A DNA stretch of 64,000 nucleotides from Gammaproteobacteria bacterium (GCA_035546635.1 DASZWJ010000028.1:124001-188000); one strand, 5' to 3'. Shown: positions 1-8,878, counted from the stretch's first letter. Translations and numbers: made by a program. The notes: a model not told the origin generated them from the sequence alone.

Positions 1-1
1 A

Positions 2-619
2 ATGAAAAAAATTTTTGGAGTTTTAGCTGTTAGCATGTTAGTTGCCGGTGTAGCCCAGGCTGTTGATTATTACGGACCCACACATTTATCTAAGTCAAAT
101 CTGGATGCAGTGACGGTTTATGGGCCTGCTAATTTAAATCAAGTGAAAGCCGATTCCGTGGTGGTGACAGGACCAGTACAGTTTAAAGATCTGGAGGTTG
201 CAGGGGGAGCGGAATTTACTGGGCCCGTGACGAGTAGTACTAACGGTCGTTTTGGCGAGCTAAAAGTCACAGGTCCTTTTGATGCCAGCCAAGTGCAAAC
301 AGGTAAATTAGATGTGACCGGGCCTGTGAAAGTCAAAGGCCTTTTTGTTTCTGGAGATACAGAGGTTATTGGTCCATTGGATGCAGCACAAAGTCATTTT
401 GGAAATTTAACCGTCAATGCGGAAGAAATTAACTTAGACAATGTGGTGGTGACTGGCAATGTAATAGTTAAAGACAATGATAAAAAGCAAACACTTTATC
501 TGAAAGGTTCGACAGTACAAGGTAATATCAACTTTGAATCTGGTAAAGGAACGGTGGTGATTAGAGGCGGTTCATCCGAAGTGAAGGGTCAGGTCAAAGG
601 TGCGACTTTAGAGAAATAG
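2..619 (+). CDS. Secreted GP-repeat (beta-solenoid-like) protein
   Basis: A 205-residue protein with a clear N-terminal signal peptide (Lys-Lys, hydrophobic core, cleavage probably after AQA near residue 20). The mature part is a run of imperfect repeats of about 17-20 residues, each with a short beta-strand pattern ending in Gly-Pro (YGP, TGP, TGP, TGP, IGP), fading into Gly-rich strands after residue 135. The pattern suggests a right-handed beta-solenoid somewhat like bactofilins or adhesin stalks, placed in the periplasm or outside the cell. I do not recognise the family. The start is one base inside the window, so the promoter is not visible. A palindrome just after the stop probably ends transcription. 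Confidence 0.8.
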   Translation: MKKIFGVLAVSMLVAGVAQAVDYYGPTHLSKSNLDAVTVYGPANLNQVKADSVVVTGPVQFKDLEVAGGAEFTGPVTSSTNGRFGELKVTGPFDASQVQTGKLDVTGPVKVKGLFVSGDTEVIGPLDAAQSHFGNLTVNAEEINLDNVVVTGNVIVKDNDKKQTLYLKGSTVQGNINFESGKGTVVIRGGSSEVKGQVKGATLEK

Positions 620-621
620 TT

Positions 622-668
622 TTTTTATGACTGCCATCCTTTGCTCACGCTCAGGATGGCAGTCGCTG
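622..668. repeat. ATGACAGC-type short palindrome, likely bidirectional terminator
   Basis: An inverted repeat built on TGACTGCCATCC / GGATGGCAGTC lies between two converging genes. Related palindromes occur near 14565, 37388, 59834 and 61755, so this is a dispersed family. Its position between convergent stops fits a terminator role. Confidence 0.6.
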
Positions 669-1910
669 TATAGAAGGTATAATACTGCCTCGAGTTTTCC
701 CATTAAGACCTAAAGCAATCAAGCCAAACATAACCACATAACTTACCAATACCCACACTAAATCATTTCGCGCTAACATTTGCGCTAGCAAAGGTGCGCT
801 GCTGCCAAAAATAGCCACCGCTATATTCCAACCAAAGGCTTGCCCTGAGTAACGTACTTGGATAGGAAAAATATCTGCAAAATATTTAAACATCGGTGCT
901 GTAAACGCAGCATGGCATAGCCCATAAAATAAACCCATCAGACACATAGCCCAGAATGACTGCGTTGCACTAATTAAAAACAACAAAGGCACTACCATGA
1001 TATCGCCCACCAATCCCAATATCATCAGCCGTCGACCCTGCCATTTTTGTGCAAGCATACCCATCAGCGGTGTCGCTATCGTCACACAGCACATCGTAAT
1101 AGTTGCCAGCGTTCGTGCCTGAAATTCGCTAAAATAGCCTTTTTCAATCACAAAGGTAATCCACCAAACGTTACAGGTATAAACAAAGATACCGACAAAC
1201 GCACCAATAGCAGCAGTTTGCAGCAGGGGTTTTTGATAGTATTTTAATACCGTTTTGATAGGTATGGCTTCTACTTTATGGCTTTGCAGCAACTGTTGGT
1301 AAGCGGGTGACTCTGCCAAATGGCGGCGAATATAAAAGGCCAGTACGCAGGCAAAAAATCCTAGACAAAATGGCACACGCCAAGCCCAAACAGGCATAGA
1401 GGAGAGACTTACGATAGCGGCTGCAGCTCCGCCAAGCAGCATACCCGCCGCAGAAGCAGTTGCAACCCAGCTGGATGAAAACCAAGGTGCCAGCGGATTA
1501 TTTTCGATAATAAATACACTGGCGCTGGGATACTCACCCGCGACAGCCAGACCCTGTAAAAAGCGCATGCTGATTAATAGTATAGGCGCCAAGATGCCAA
1601 TGCTGGCATAGGTTGGCAACAAGCCAATACCCAAGGTGGCAATGCTCATTAACAAAATCGAAGCAGAAAAACTTTTTTGTCTTCCTAGCTTGTCGCCAAT
1701 ATGTCCAAAGATAATACTACCCAGCGGCCTTGCAATATAACTCATGGCAAAAGTCCCAAATCCAGCAATGATACTGGCATTGGCTGTTAGCATGGGAAAG
1801 AACAGGTGAGAAAATTGCACAACCATGTAGCCGTAGAAACAAAATTCTGCCCATTCGATCAGGGTGCCGATGGAGCCCGCGAGGATGTATTTTTTTGAGA
1901 AAAGTATCAT
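651..1910 (-). CDS. MFS transporter, metabolite:H+ symporter (MHS) type
   Basis: A 419-residue inner-membrane transporter of the major facilitator superfamily with about twelve hydrophobic segments. The N-terminus (GTLIEWAEFCFYGYM) and the loop-2 motif ARPLGSIIFGHIGDKLGR are typical of the MHS subfamily, which includes proline/betaine, citrate and alpha-ketoglutarate proton symporters. The substrate cannot be read from sequence. I chose the ATG at 1910 rather than an upstream start at 1958, because family members begin close to this point and the extra 16 residues do not resemble the family. It is transcribed away from its right-hand neighbours and converges on the secreted repeat protein. 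Confidence 0.85.
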   Translation of the reverse strand: MILFSKKYILAGSIGTLIEWAEFCFYGYMVVQFSHLFFPMLTANASIIAGFGTFAMSYIARPLGSIIFGHIGDKLGRQKSFSASILLMSIATLGIGLLPTYASIGILAPILLISMRFLQGLAVAGEYPSASVFIIENNPLAPWFSSSWVATASAAGMLLGGAAAAIVSLSSMPVWAWRVPFCLGFFACVLAFYIRRHLAESPAYQQLLQSHKVEAIPIKTVLKYYQKPLLQTAAIGAFVGIFVYTCNVWWITFVIEKGYFSEFQARTLATITMCCVTIATPLMGMLAQKWQGRRLMILGLVGDIMVVPLLFLISATQSFWAMCLMGLFYGLCHAAFTAPMFKYFADIFPIQVRYSGQAFGWNIAVAIFGSSAPLLAQMLARNDLVWVLVSYVVMFGLIALGLNGKTRGSIIPSIQRLPS

Positions 1911-2068
1911 GGAGAATTTCCGTAGGAATAAAGCTATGCAGTTTGTCAGTTTAATCACAATTTTTACTGTGCTAATGAATGCATATATTTCTGTATGCGT
2001 TTGAATGTCTAAAGTGAGTTGATAAATTTTTTAAAAATAAACAAGATGCTAATATGTTTTTACATGCA

Positions 2069-2518
2069 TTAATTTCTTTTGAATACTGTCGTGGAAACAT
2101 AATTTTTTCTTGGTCCCATAACGTGGTAAGTAATATTAAACTCATTTGCGTGAACAAATTCATAAAGTGCAGAATATCTATCTTCACGACAGACATGAAT
2201 GCCGGTTGCTGTTAACAGGTCATCCTTTTCAGAGGTAAAATTCAACTCATGAAACAAATAATCCAGCTGGTTCGCGCATAAAAAATATACAGCCACTTTA
2301 TCTTGAGTTGCATCATAGCAATAACCATATTCCCGAGATACTTGATAAGTTTTTTGAGTATCAGTAGTGAACACGCCGTGCTCTTTGTAGTGCAAAATAT
2401 TGGGCGCTACTAATTCAAAGTGGGCATTGCCGGTGACGGAGCCGGCAGTTGATAATGTGCGGTGGAAATGCCAGTTACCGGCTAATTGTGTGAAAATTTT
2501 TAACGTTTCTGTAGTCAT
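2069..2518 (-). CDS. DUF6314 family protein
   Basis: A 149-residue protein matching the small DUF6314 family: an N-terminal LAGNWHFHRTL segment, a central YxVSREYGYCYD stretch, and a C-terminal ITYHVMGPRKNY motif with conserved aromatic and basic residues. The pattern suggests a small beta-barrel (calycin-like) that may bind a hydrophobic ligand; no activity is established to my knowledge. Its ATG overlaps the TAA of the upstream GrpB-GNAT gene by one base (TAATG), so the two are translationally coupled and may work together. Confidence 0.7.
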   Translation of the reverse strand: MTTETLKIFTQLAGNWHFHRTLSTAGSVTGNAHFELVAPNILHYKEHGVFTTDTQKTYQVSREYGYCYDATQDKVAVYFLCANQLDYLFHELNFTSEKDDLLTATGIHVCREDRYSALYEFVHANEFNITYHVMGPRKNYVSTTVFKRN

Positions 2519-3315
2519 TAAATCTCGAAGGTTTCCAGTAGAGAATAATTTTTCTCAAAAATCCATTTTTCTAGCAGTTTTAATAATTTAAGTCCTTCGC
2601 TTTGGTATTGCTCCATTGGATCAATTGTGATGTTGCGTATGACACATTGATTAGCTTCTAGCAATTCAATATGTGCTGTGCCAATGGCATTACTACCTTT
2701 GATAAATAAGAAATGATAATGATTGGTGAGAGTGAATGTTGGGTCGAGTTGTCTGTTGATGCGGTGAAAATACGCTAGCTCGCGTATCGAGCGTGGTATG
2801 ATTAAACGGTAATCGTTAAAACCGGCCTGCTGCACGATGTCTTCGATGAAGCCTTGTTTACCGCTAATGTAACTGTCAATATCATGTGGAAATTGTTGGG
2901 CTAATTGTTGCTTTAAGTCGGCGTAAACATCCCGCTCTTTATGATGAGTGCGTAGATAATCACGAAATAAAATATGACGTGTAATTTCTGGATTGCCGCT
3001 GGCAAATACGTGCACGTTGCAGGTGGTGTCATCGGTTTTTTGGAAAAAACGGCGGAAGGGTATACCATTTTCACCCTGTGGAATATAACCTAAGCTTTGC
3101 ATCGCTGCATTGTGTTGGTCAACTACGCAAATATCTCTGACCTCAGGGATCATATCAATCACCGGTTTAGCGGCAAGACCGGGAATAGAGGTGCTGCCGA
3201 TGTGATGAATGGCAATGCAGTTGTCGCCTAAAGCATTTTTGATCTTTTTAGATTCAGCGGCAAATAATAGAGGCCAGTGACTGTCATATGGGTAGATTGC
3301 AATTTTTCTGGTCAT
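2518..3315 (-). CDS. GrpB (UPF0157) domain fused to a GNAT-like domain
   Basis: A 265-residue fusion. Residues 1 to about 165 match the GrpB/UPF0157 family, a branch of the nucleotidyltransferase fold: PYDSHWPLLFAAE, then HIGSTSIPGLAAKPVIDM, then CNVHVF and a FRDYLRTH segment. Residues about 175-265 look like a GNAT acetyltransferase core, with ITIDPMEQYQSEGLKLLKLLEKW in the place of the acetyl-CoA-binding strand and helix. GrpB partners are poorly defined in function, sometimes linked to CoA metabolism or modification, so no substrate is claimed. It overlaps the DUF6314 gene start by one base. The acetyl-CoA loop is less canonical than usual, so that half may be weak or inactive. Confidence 0.75.
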   Translation of the reverse strand: MTRKIAIYPYDSHWPLLFAAESKKIKNALGDNCIAIHHIGSTSIPGLAAKPVIDMIPEVRDICVVDQHNAAMQSLGYIPQGENGIPFRRFFQKTDDTTCNVHVFASGNPEITRHILFRDYLRTHHKERDVYADLKQQLAQQFPHDIDSYISGKQGFIEDIVQQAGFNDYRLIIPRSIRELAYFHRINRQLDPTFTLTNHYHFLFIKGSNAIGTAHIELLEANQCVIRNITIDPMEQYQSEGLKLLKLLEKWIFEKNYSLLETFEI

Positions 3316-3421
3316 TTTTTCTTATGGGGAGAAGTTAGGCAGCTGATATTACCATATATTTTATCTAGGTATGATAAAATCTCTCCACATTTATAAGATC
3401 AATAAACAATCAGAGCGTATT

Positions 3422-6262
3422 ATGCAATCTTCTCAATCTTCAAAAACTACCATTGAGTCCCAAGTTTTAGGTATCGTGCGCGAATTTACTATGGAGTTAG
3501 GTAATGACCGTGCAGCGCGGGCGGTCAATCCCCATGCTGCATTAGATAAAGATCTGGGATTGGGTAGTTTGGAACGAGTGGAATTAATGCTACGGTTACA
3601 GCAAAATTTCGCCGTACGTCTACCGGAACGTTTAGTATTTGATGCACGCACATTAAAAGATCTGATCGATGCAATTACCAAGGCTGAACCGGCAGAAAAA
3701 AATTTGTTTCGTCAGCAGACAATCATCAGCACTACCCAGGCGGCTATCGTGCCGACCGGTGCGGTGACATTGACAGAAGTTTTATTCAGTTACGCCAATG
3801 TAGAACCCAAACGTCCGCATATTTATTTACAGCAGGAATCAGGTGAGGAACAAATTATTACTTATGGTCAGTTACTGGAAGCAAGCTTAGGTGTAGCCGC
3901 AGGTTTGTTGGAGCATGGTTTAGTGCAAGGGGGCAGGGTCGCTTTGATGCTACCCACCAGTCGTGAATTCTTTTATGCTTTTTTTGGCGTGTTGTTAGCG
4001 GGTGGTGTTCCAGTGCCTACGTATCCGCCTTTTCGACTTGATCGCATTGAAGATTATGCCAAACGTGCAGCTGTGATTCTTAATAATGCAGAAGTGCAAT
4101 TGCTGATAACGGGATATCGCATTGAGAATATGGTGCAGCTATTACGACCCTTTGTCCCTAGTCTCACCCAGGTGTTGAGCGCCGCTGAATTAATGCGCCA
4201 TCATGGCAAGCCGGTTAATGTACCAGTACGAGGAGATGCGAATGCATTAATTCAATATACGTCTGGTAGTACCGGAGATCCTAAAGGTGTGCAGCTAACA
4301 CATTATAATTTACTGTCGAATATCCGCGCTTTTGGCCAGGCTTTGGAAGTCAAACCGACGGATGTGGTGGTCAGCTGGTTACCCTTGTACCATGATATGG
4401 GTTTGATCGGGGCATGGTTGGGGAGTTTATATTTTGGATTGCCGGTGACGATTCTGTCACCCTTAACTTTTCTGACAGAACCGCAACGTTGGCTCTGGGC
4501 GATTCATGCACATCGAGCGACTATCTCTGCTGCCCCTAATTTTGCTTACGAGCTTTGTGTGCGGAGAATTCCTGATGAAGCGTTGGAAGGGTTAGATCTT
4601 AGTTGTTGGCGGGTGGCATTAAATGGCGCAGAAGCAGTGAATCCTGAAACCATTTCCCGGTTTAATGCGCGCTTTAAAGCTTTTGGTTTATCAGAGCAGA
4701 CTTTACTGCCGGTTTATGGCCTTGCTGAATCCTCAGTCGGTTTGACCATACCGCCTTTGGGGCGGCCAGCGCGTATCGATAAAATCAATCGCCAAATTTT
4801 TGATACTGAACATAGGGCTGTACCCGCTACGGCTGACGATTTATCACCGTTACAATTTCCTTCTTGTGGCAAAGTGCTTTGTGGTCATGAAATCCGTATT
4901 GTAGATTCACAACATATGCCAGTGGCTGAGCGTGTTGAGGGTTCATTGCAATTTCGCGGTCCTTCCAGTATGCAGGGTTATTTTAATGCGCCAGAAAAAA
5001 CTCAGGCGATTTATCAAGCCGGTTGGTGGGATTCAGGTGATTTTGCTTATTTGGCTGATGGCGAAGTGTATATAACCGGTAGACGCAAGGATATCATTAT
5101 CAAAGGGGGGCGTAATTTTTACCCTCAAGAACTGGAAGAAATTGCCAGCGAAGTGCCTGGCGTGCGTAAAGGTTGTGTCGTGGCATTTGGCGCCAAGGAC
5201 CCTTTGCTTGGGACAGAAAAAATTATTATTGTCGCAGAAACCAGAGAACAACAGCCCGCAATGCTAGCGGATATAGAGCGGAGAATTATAGAAAAAATTG
5301 TGGAGGGAATCGATATGCCGCCTGATGTAGTACTTTTGGTTCTACCAGGCGCCATTCCTAAAACTTCTAGCGGTAAACTACGTCGTTCCAGCAGTCAGGA
5401 AATTTGGTTACGTAATGGCTTTGCGGAGCAACGCAAGGTGGCTCCTTGGCGACAAATTGCCAGATTAGGGGCTGCGGGATTAGTGCCACGTATCAGCAAC
5501 CTGCTGCAAAAAGTGGGGCGGTTGCTTTATGGGGTGTATAGTTATTCTGTATTAGCGTTAACGCTCATTCCGGCTTGGTTAATTACTTTGATAATACCGG
5601 AAACCAGCCCTGCTGCCGGCAAATTGGTGCGTTATTGGGCGAAAGGGTTTTTATGGTTAATAGGCAGCAGCCCCAAGGTGACTGGTCAACAAAATCTAGC
5701 CCATTCCAAAGCTCTCATCCTAGTTGCAAACCATAGCAGTTATCTAGATGCTTTGGTATTAATTGCAACGATGCCGATCGATTTTGCATTTGTCGCTAAA
5801 AGTGAATTGTTGCAAACGCCAATTATTGGTTCTTTAATTAAAAAGCTCCATTACATCACAGTGGATCGTAGTGATTTTGTCAAAGGGACAACAGAGTTAG
5901 AAACCATTGTCACTACTTTGCAGCAAGGCAGGTCAGTTTTGATTTTTCCTGAAGGCACTTTTACTGCTGCGCAGGGGGTGAGGCCTTTCAAGCTGGGCGC
6001 GTTCAAGGCGGCGGTAGAGGCGGGTAGAGAGGTCTGCCCAATTGCCATTCAAGGGACACGACATATTTTACGCTCTGATTTCAGTTGGTTGCCACGCCAT
6101 GGAGCAATTACCGTGACCATTCTCGCGCCAATTTCTCCGAGCTCACAGCAGTGGGAGGAAATCATTCGGTTGCGTGATGCGACGCGTGATGACATTGCTA
6201 AATACTGTGGTGAACCGAAGTTAAATTTAGTGGCAGCAGGTCCACCATCTGAGTCGGAGTAG
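3422..6262 (+). CDS. ACP - fatty-acyl-AMP ligase - PlsC acyltransferase fusion
   Basis: A 946-residue three-domain lipid enzyme. An acyl carrier protein domain covers about residues 10-85, with the phosphopantetheine serine at 49 in GLGSLERVEL. An adenylate-forming ligase of fatty-acyl-AMP ligase type covers about 100-680, with YTSGSTGDPKG from 279. A 1-acylglycerol-3-phosphate acyltransferase domain lies at about 735-930, with HX4D at 771-776 (NHSSYLD) and FPEGTF at 842-847. The likely route is activation of a free fatty acid, loading onto the ACP, then transfer to a lysophospholipid or glycerophosphate. It is functionally like Aas but with a different domain order and a built-in ACP. The ATG at 3422 was chosen over 3371 because ACP homology begins soon after it. 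Confidence 0.85.
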   Translation: MQSSQSSKTTIESQVLGIVREFTMELGNDRAARAVNPHAALDKDLGLGSLERVELMLRLQQNFAVRLPERLVFDARTLKDLIDAITKAEPAEKNLFRQQTIISTTQAAIVPTGAVTLTEVLFSYANVEPKRPHIYLQQESGEEQIITYGQLLEASLGVAAGLLEHGLVQGGRVALMLPTSREFFYAFFGVLLAGGVPVPTYPPFRLDRIEDYAKRAAVILNNAEVQLLITGYRIENMVQLLRPFVPSLTQVLSAAELMRHHGKPVNVPVRGDANALIQYTSGSTGDPKGVQLTHYNLLSNIRAFGQALEVKPTDVVVSWLPLYHDMGLIGAWLGSLYFGLPVTILSPLTFLTEPQRWLWAIHAHRATISAAPNFAYELCVRRIPDEALEGLDLSCWRVALNGAEAVNPETISRFNARFKAFGLSEQTLLPVYGLAESSVGLTIPPLGRPARIDKINRQIFDTEHRAVPATADDLSPLQFPSCGKVLCGHEIRIVDSQHMPVAERVEGSLQFRGPSSMQGYFNAPEKTQAIYQAGWWDSGDFAYLADGEVYITGRRKDIIIKGGRNFYPQELEEIASEVPGVRKGCVVAFGAKDPLLGTEKIIIVAETREQQPAMLADIERRIIEKIVEGIDMPPDVVLLVLPGAIPKTSSGKLRRSSSQEIWLRNGFAEQRKVAPWRQIARLGAAGLVPRISNLLQKVGRLLYGVYSYSVLALTLIPAWLITLIIPETSPAAGKLVRYWAKGFLWLIGSSPKVTGQQNLAHSKALILVANHSSYLDALVLIATMPIDFAFVAKSELLQTPIIGSLIKKLHYITVDRSDFVKGTTELETIVTTLQQGRSVLIFPEGTFTAAQGVRPFKLGAFKAAVEAGREVCPIAIQGTRHILRSDFSWLPRHGAITVTILAPISPSSQQWEEIIRLRDATRDDIAKYCGEPKLNLVAAGPPSESE

Positions 6263-6269
6263 GCATAGG

Positions 6270-6372
6270 TGTTAAGCTAAGCACTGTATTCCTCTGCACT
6301 TGTGGGGGTATTGTTGAATAAATAGCTACTTCCTTCTCCCACAAGGGGAGAAGGGGGTGTGGGGAAATTGCT
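6270..6372. repeat. Dispersed palindromic repeats between the PlsC fusion and phaR
   Basis: Two repeat types abut here. Around 6275-6330 is a segment with AAGCACTGTAT and a GTATTGTTGAATAAATAG stretch, which recurs in inverted orientation near 42262-42310. Around 6329-6356 is the CCTTCTCCCACAAGG palindrome, also found near 38100-38160, 52397 and 62275. No coding signal is seen. Confidence 0.6.
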
Positions 6373-6390
6373 TTTACAGGAAAATATCTT

Positions 6391-6864
6391 ATGAATTCCA
6401 CCCCCCGAATTATAAAAAAATACGCCAATCGGCGTTTATATGATACAGAATTAAGCCGTTATATTACCTTGGAGGAAATCAGGCAGTTAGTCCTGAATAA
6501 TGTCAGTTTTCGTGTCATAGAAGCTAAAACTGGTGCTGATATTACTAAAAGCACTTTGTTATTGATTATTTCTGAGCAAGAGGAGAGTGCAGATCCAGTA
6601 TTTTCCCTGGAAGTGTTGCAGCATCTAATTCGTAGTTACAGCGATAATGCCCAAAGTTTGTTATCACGTTACCTCGAACAGAGCTTGAGTTTTTTCATTC
6701 AGCAGAAACAGCGTTTGAACCAACATCCGCAAGATCTATTTCAAGAGTGGTCAAAAGTACCGTTTGAATGGATGCAGGAGTTTTTTAATTTGCAGCAGAA
6801 AATGTGGACATCGGATGAAGATGATCAAAAAAAGCCGTCTAGAAATACTAAAAAACAATTGTAA
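6391..6864 (+). CDS. phaR: Polyhydroxyalkanoate synthesis repressor PhaR
   Basis: A 157-residue protein matching PhaR. The N-terminal DNA-binding domain has the signature IIKKYANRRLYDTELSRYITLEEI, followed by the PHB-accumulation regulatory segment (about 55-115) with LLLIISEQEE and a helical tail. PhaR proteins bind PHB granules and target DNA; when polymer is absent they repress phasin and synthesis genes. Its location upstream of phasin, phaJ and phaC supports the call. A 17-bp palindrome before the phasin gene (7990-8006) is a plausible operator. The tail after residue 130 is charged and poorly conserved. Confidence 0.93.
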   Translation: MNSTPRIIKKYANRRLYDTELSRYITLEEIRQLVLNNVSFRVIEAKTGADITKSTLLLIISEQEESADPVFSLEVLQHLIRSYSDNAQSLLSRYLEQSLSFFIQQKQRLNQHPQDLFQEWSKVPFEWMQEFFNLQQKMWTSDEDDQKKPSRNTKKQL

Positions 6865-7065
6865 CCTGTTTGAGAAATTAATTTAATACATACGCATTAC
6901 ACCTTAAGATGCGAAGTTTAAGTCCAAAGCAAAGTTGCTTGTTTTGTAAACGCTGATTGAAAAAAACGCAGAAATATTAGGGACTGTTGTCAATTAGCAC
7001 TCTGGGCGACTAATATTTTATTCTATGGTCAACGGTTACTGTCCATTAACTTAAAGAGATATGAG

Positions 7066-7869
7066 ATGTCAGACGAGAGGAAAAAAAAATGTGGTGTTGA
7101 GGGAGTCTTCAGGGCCATTTGCAGAGATCCCGATAGAGAAACATTTCAAGAAAATCGAAGAAATTGCGCTATACAAAAGAGTATCTTCGCTACAATTGGT
7201 GGAGTGATTTGTGTAGCGGCTCGAAACTTGGCAATTAACATGGAAGAACCCTGGAACGGAATTCCATGGGCGGTTGTTATACTATCAGGCAGCTGCGCAA
7301 TATGCCTTGTAGGGGCATGTATCAGCGGACTGGCCAACACCGCAAACCAAACAGATTTCGGAAATTACGACGATGATAATGACCTAGCGTCATCAGGTTA
7401 TGAGAATGAGAGTGATAAATGTGCATGCGAACTTGCAAAAATGATGTGCGGCTTAAGCTTTTTTATTGCAGCAGGTGCTGTTGGTGGTGGTTTAATCTTT
7501 GACAGACAAGATGTCATTTTAAGATTCGCAGGGGTTGCAATTATCCCCTTAGTTGTCGCGATAAAATTAATGCCGAAAAACACAAAAAGCGCTCTATCCA
7601 CAAATCCCTCTGAAGATATTGAGACTGGGGCTGTTTTGACAGGTGAATCAAGGCATGAAAACAGCACAAGCAACGAGAAATCAGGTTTAGTTTTTATGAT
7701 ATTCGCTTTAGCTGATGGAATAAAAAATACCACTTTAAACTTTGGAAATATGGTCGTCAGCTGCTTTGCCTATATGAATTGTTCTCGAAAAAGAATCAAG
7801 AAAGATGATTCACTTATAGAGGGGCCAGAAAATCCTAAAAGCGACGCGTCACCCAGGAAAACAAAGTAA
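7066..7869 (+). CDS. Unknown multi-TM protein inside the PHB locus
   Basis: A 267-residue protein I do not recognise. It has a Cys-containing basic N-terminus, then about four hydrophobic segments (near residues 43-60, 64-86, 125-145 and 150-170). Between segments two and three is an Asp/Asn-rich acidic stretch (YDDDNDLASS). The C-terminal hundred residues are hydrophilic apart from a weak hydrophobic stretch, and end in a strongly basic tail. The arrangement recalls membrane-targeted effectors of intracellular bacteria, but that is inference. ATG at 7066 follows AAAGAG. Lying between phaR and the phasin gene may mean a PHB link or simple insertion of an unrelated gene. Confidence 0.65.
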   Translation: MSDERKKKCGVEGVFRAICRDPDRETFQENRRNCAIQKSIFATIGGVICVAARNLAINMEEPWNGIPWAVVILSGSCAICLVGACISGLANTANQTDFGNYDDDNDLASSGYENESDKCACELAKMMCGLSFFIAAGAVGGGLIFDRQDVILRFAGVAIIPLVVAIKLMPKNTKSALSTNPSEDIETGAVLTGESRHENSTSNEKSGLVFMIFALADGIKNTTLNFGNMVVSCFAYMNCSRKRIKKDDSLIEGPENPKSDASPRKTK

Positions 7870-7989
7870 GTTAAATTTTAGCGAGGGAGCAATAAGGGAG
7901 CGCTCTAGTCAAATTTTCCTTAATTGCTGCATTAGGCCTAAGCTAATAGGCGGTTGCTTGACAATCCAGCAGGGTAGGGCTACTATTAA

Positions 7990-8006
7990 ATTGTGCAATG
8001 CACAAT
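7990..8006. promoter_or_regulatory. Candidate PhaR operator before phasin gene
   Basis: A perfect 8+1+8 palindrome, ATTGTGCAATGCACAAT, ends 33 bases before the phasin start. PhaR-type regulators in other bacteria bind TGC/GCA-rich dyads upstream of phasin genes, and phaR lies about 1.1 kb upstream. The sequence is seen directly; the assignment to PhaR is inference. Confidence 0.5.
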
Positions 8007-8039
8007 AATTTGCCCAACTCAATAAGGAAGGATATTGCC

Positions 8040-8387
8040 ATGAGTAACAAAGATCTATTTGAACAAGTCAACCTACTCAACAAAATCACTGCCAATGTCA
8101 TCAAAAGAGCGAATGAATGCTCTATCGAAAATCTCAATGACATTATCGATGTCAGTTCCAAGCACATAAAGAATCTCGGTACAACTAAAGGTTCTGAAGG
8201 CCTATTTGATATTGCCAATGAAATGAGTGCCACCTATGCCAATTGCTCACAAAGAACTTTGAATGTTGCTTTGGAGAATTTTGCTGATTTTACCAAGTGG
8301 TTAGAAAACAGTGCCAAGAATATCAATCCGATCGTTGCTGCTGCTGTAAAACCGTTTGCAGATAAGATGGTTAAAGAAAAAGAGTAA
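8040..8387 (+). CDS. phaP: Phasin family protein
   Basis: A 115-residue, almost entirely helical, amphipathic protein typical of small phasins that coat PHB granules: regularly spaced hydrophobic residues, no transmembrane segment, and the motif FADFTKWLENSAK followed by a Pro-containing tail. The ATG at 8040 was chosen over the upstream 7998 start because it follows AAGGAAGG and because the longer form would run through the palindromic operator. It sits two bases upstream of phaJ and is probably co-transcribed with it. Sequence similarity among phasins is low, so context carries much of the call. Confidence 0.75.
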   Translation: MSNKDLFEQVNLLNKITANVIKRANECSIENLNDIIDVSSKHIKNLGTTKGSEGLFDIANEMSATYANCSQRTLNVALENFADFTKWLENSAKNINPIVAAAVKPFADKMVKEKE

Positions 8388-8389
8388 GA

Positions 8390-8878
8390 ATGCAATCTCA
8401 AGATGATTTTCTGATTAATTATACTTTTGATGAAATTCAGTTAGGTGATACGGCTAGTGTGTCGCATCAATTAACTGAGAAAGATATTCATCTATTTGCC
8501 ATTGTATCAGGTGATATTAATCCAGCCCATGTTGATGTTGAATATGCAAAAACGCATATATTTCATAAAGTTGTTGCGCACGGTATGTGGGGTGGGGCGT
8601 TAATCTCTACGGTGTTAGGCACTAAGTTGCCGGGACCTGGCGCTATTTATTTAAGCCAGTCGCTTAAATTTCTGTATCCGGTGGGTGTAGGTGACACAAT
8701 TACCGCAACAGTCACTGTGACACAAAAATTTCCGGGCAAACATCATGTGGAATTGGCGTGCCAATGTACCAATCAAGATGGAAAAATAGTCATAGAAGGC
8801 GTGGCGTTGGTATTAGCACCAGTGGAAAAAATTTGCCGTGAAAAGGTCGTGTTGCCGGAGGTGGTTTTTAAAGATTGA
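8390..8878 (+). CDS. phaJ: MaoC-like (R)-specific enoyl-CoA hydratase
   Basis: A 162-residue hot-dog-fold hydratase. The catalytic signature GDINPAHVD near residue 40 carries the Asp and His expected of PhaJ/MaoC hydratase 2, which forms (R)-3-hydroxyacyl-CoA from trans-2-enoyl-CoA. The HGMWGGALIST and YLSQSLKFLYPVGVGD segments are also typical. In this locus it would feed beta-oxidation intermediates to the PHA synthase encoded on the opposite strand. No phaA or phaB is present in the window, which makes this a plausible monomer source here. It follows the phasin gene by two bases. Confidence 0.88.
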   Translation: MQSQDDFLINYTFDEIQLGDTASVSHQLTEKDIHLFAIVSGDINPAHVDVEYAKTHIFHKVVAHGMWGGALISTVLGTKLPGPGAIYLSQSLKFLYPVGVGDTITATVTVTQKFPGKHHVELACQCTNQDGKIVIEGVALVLAPVEKICREKVVLPEVVFKD

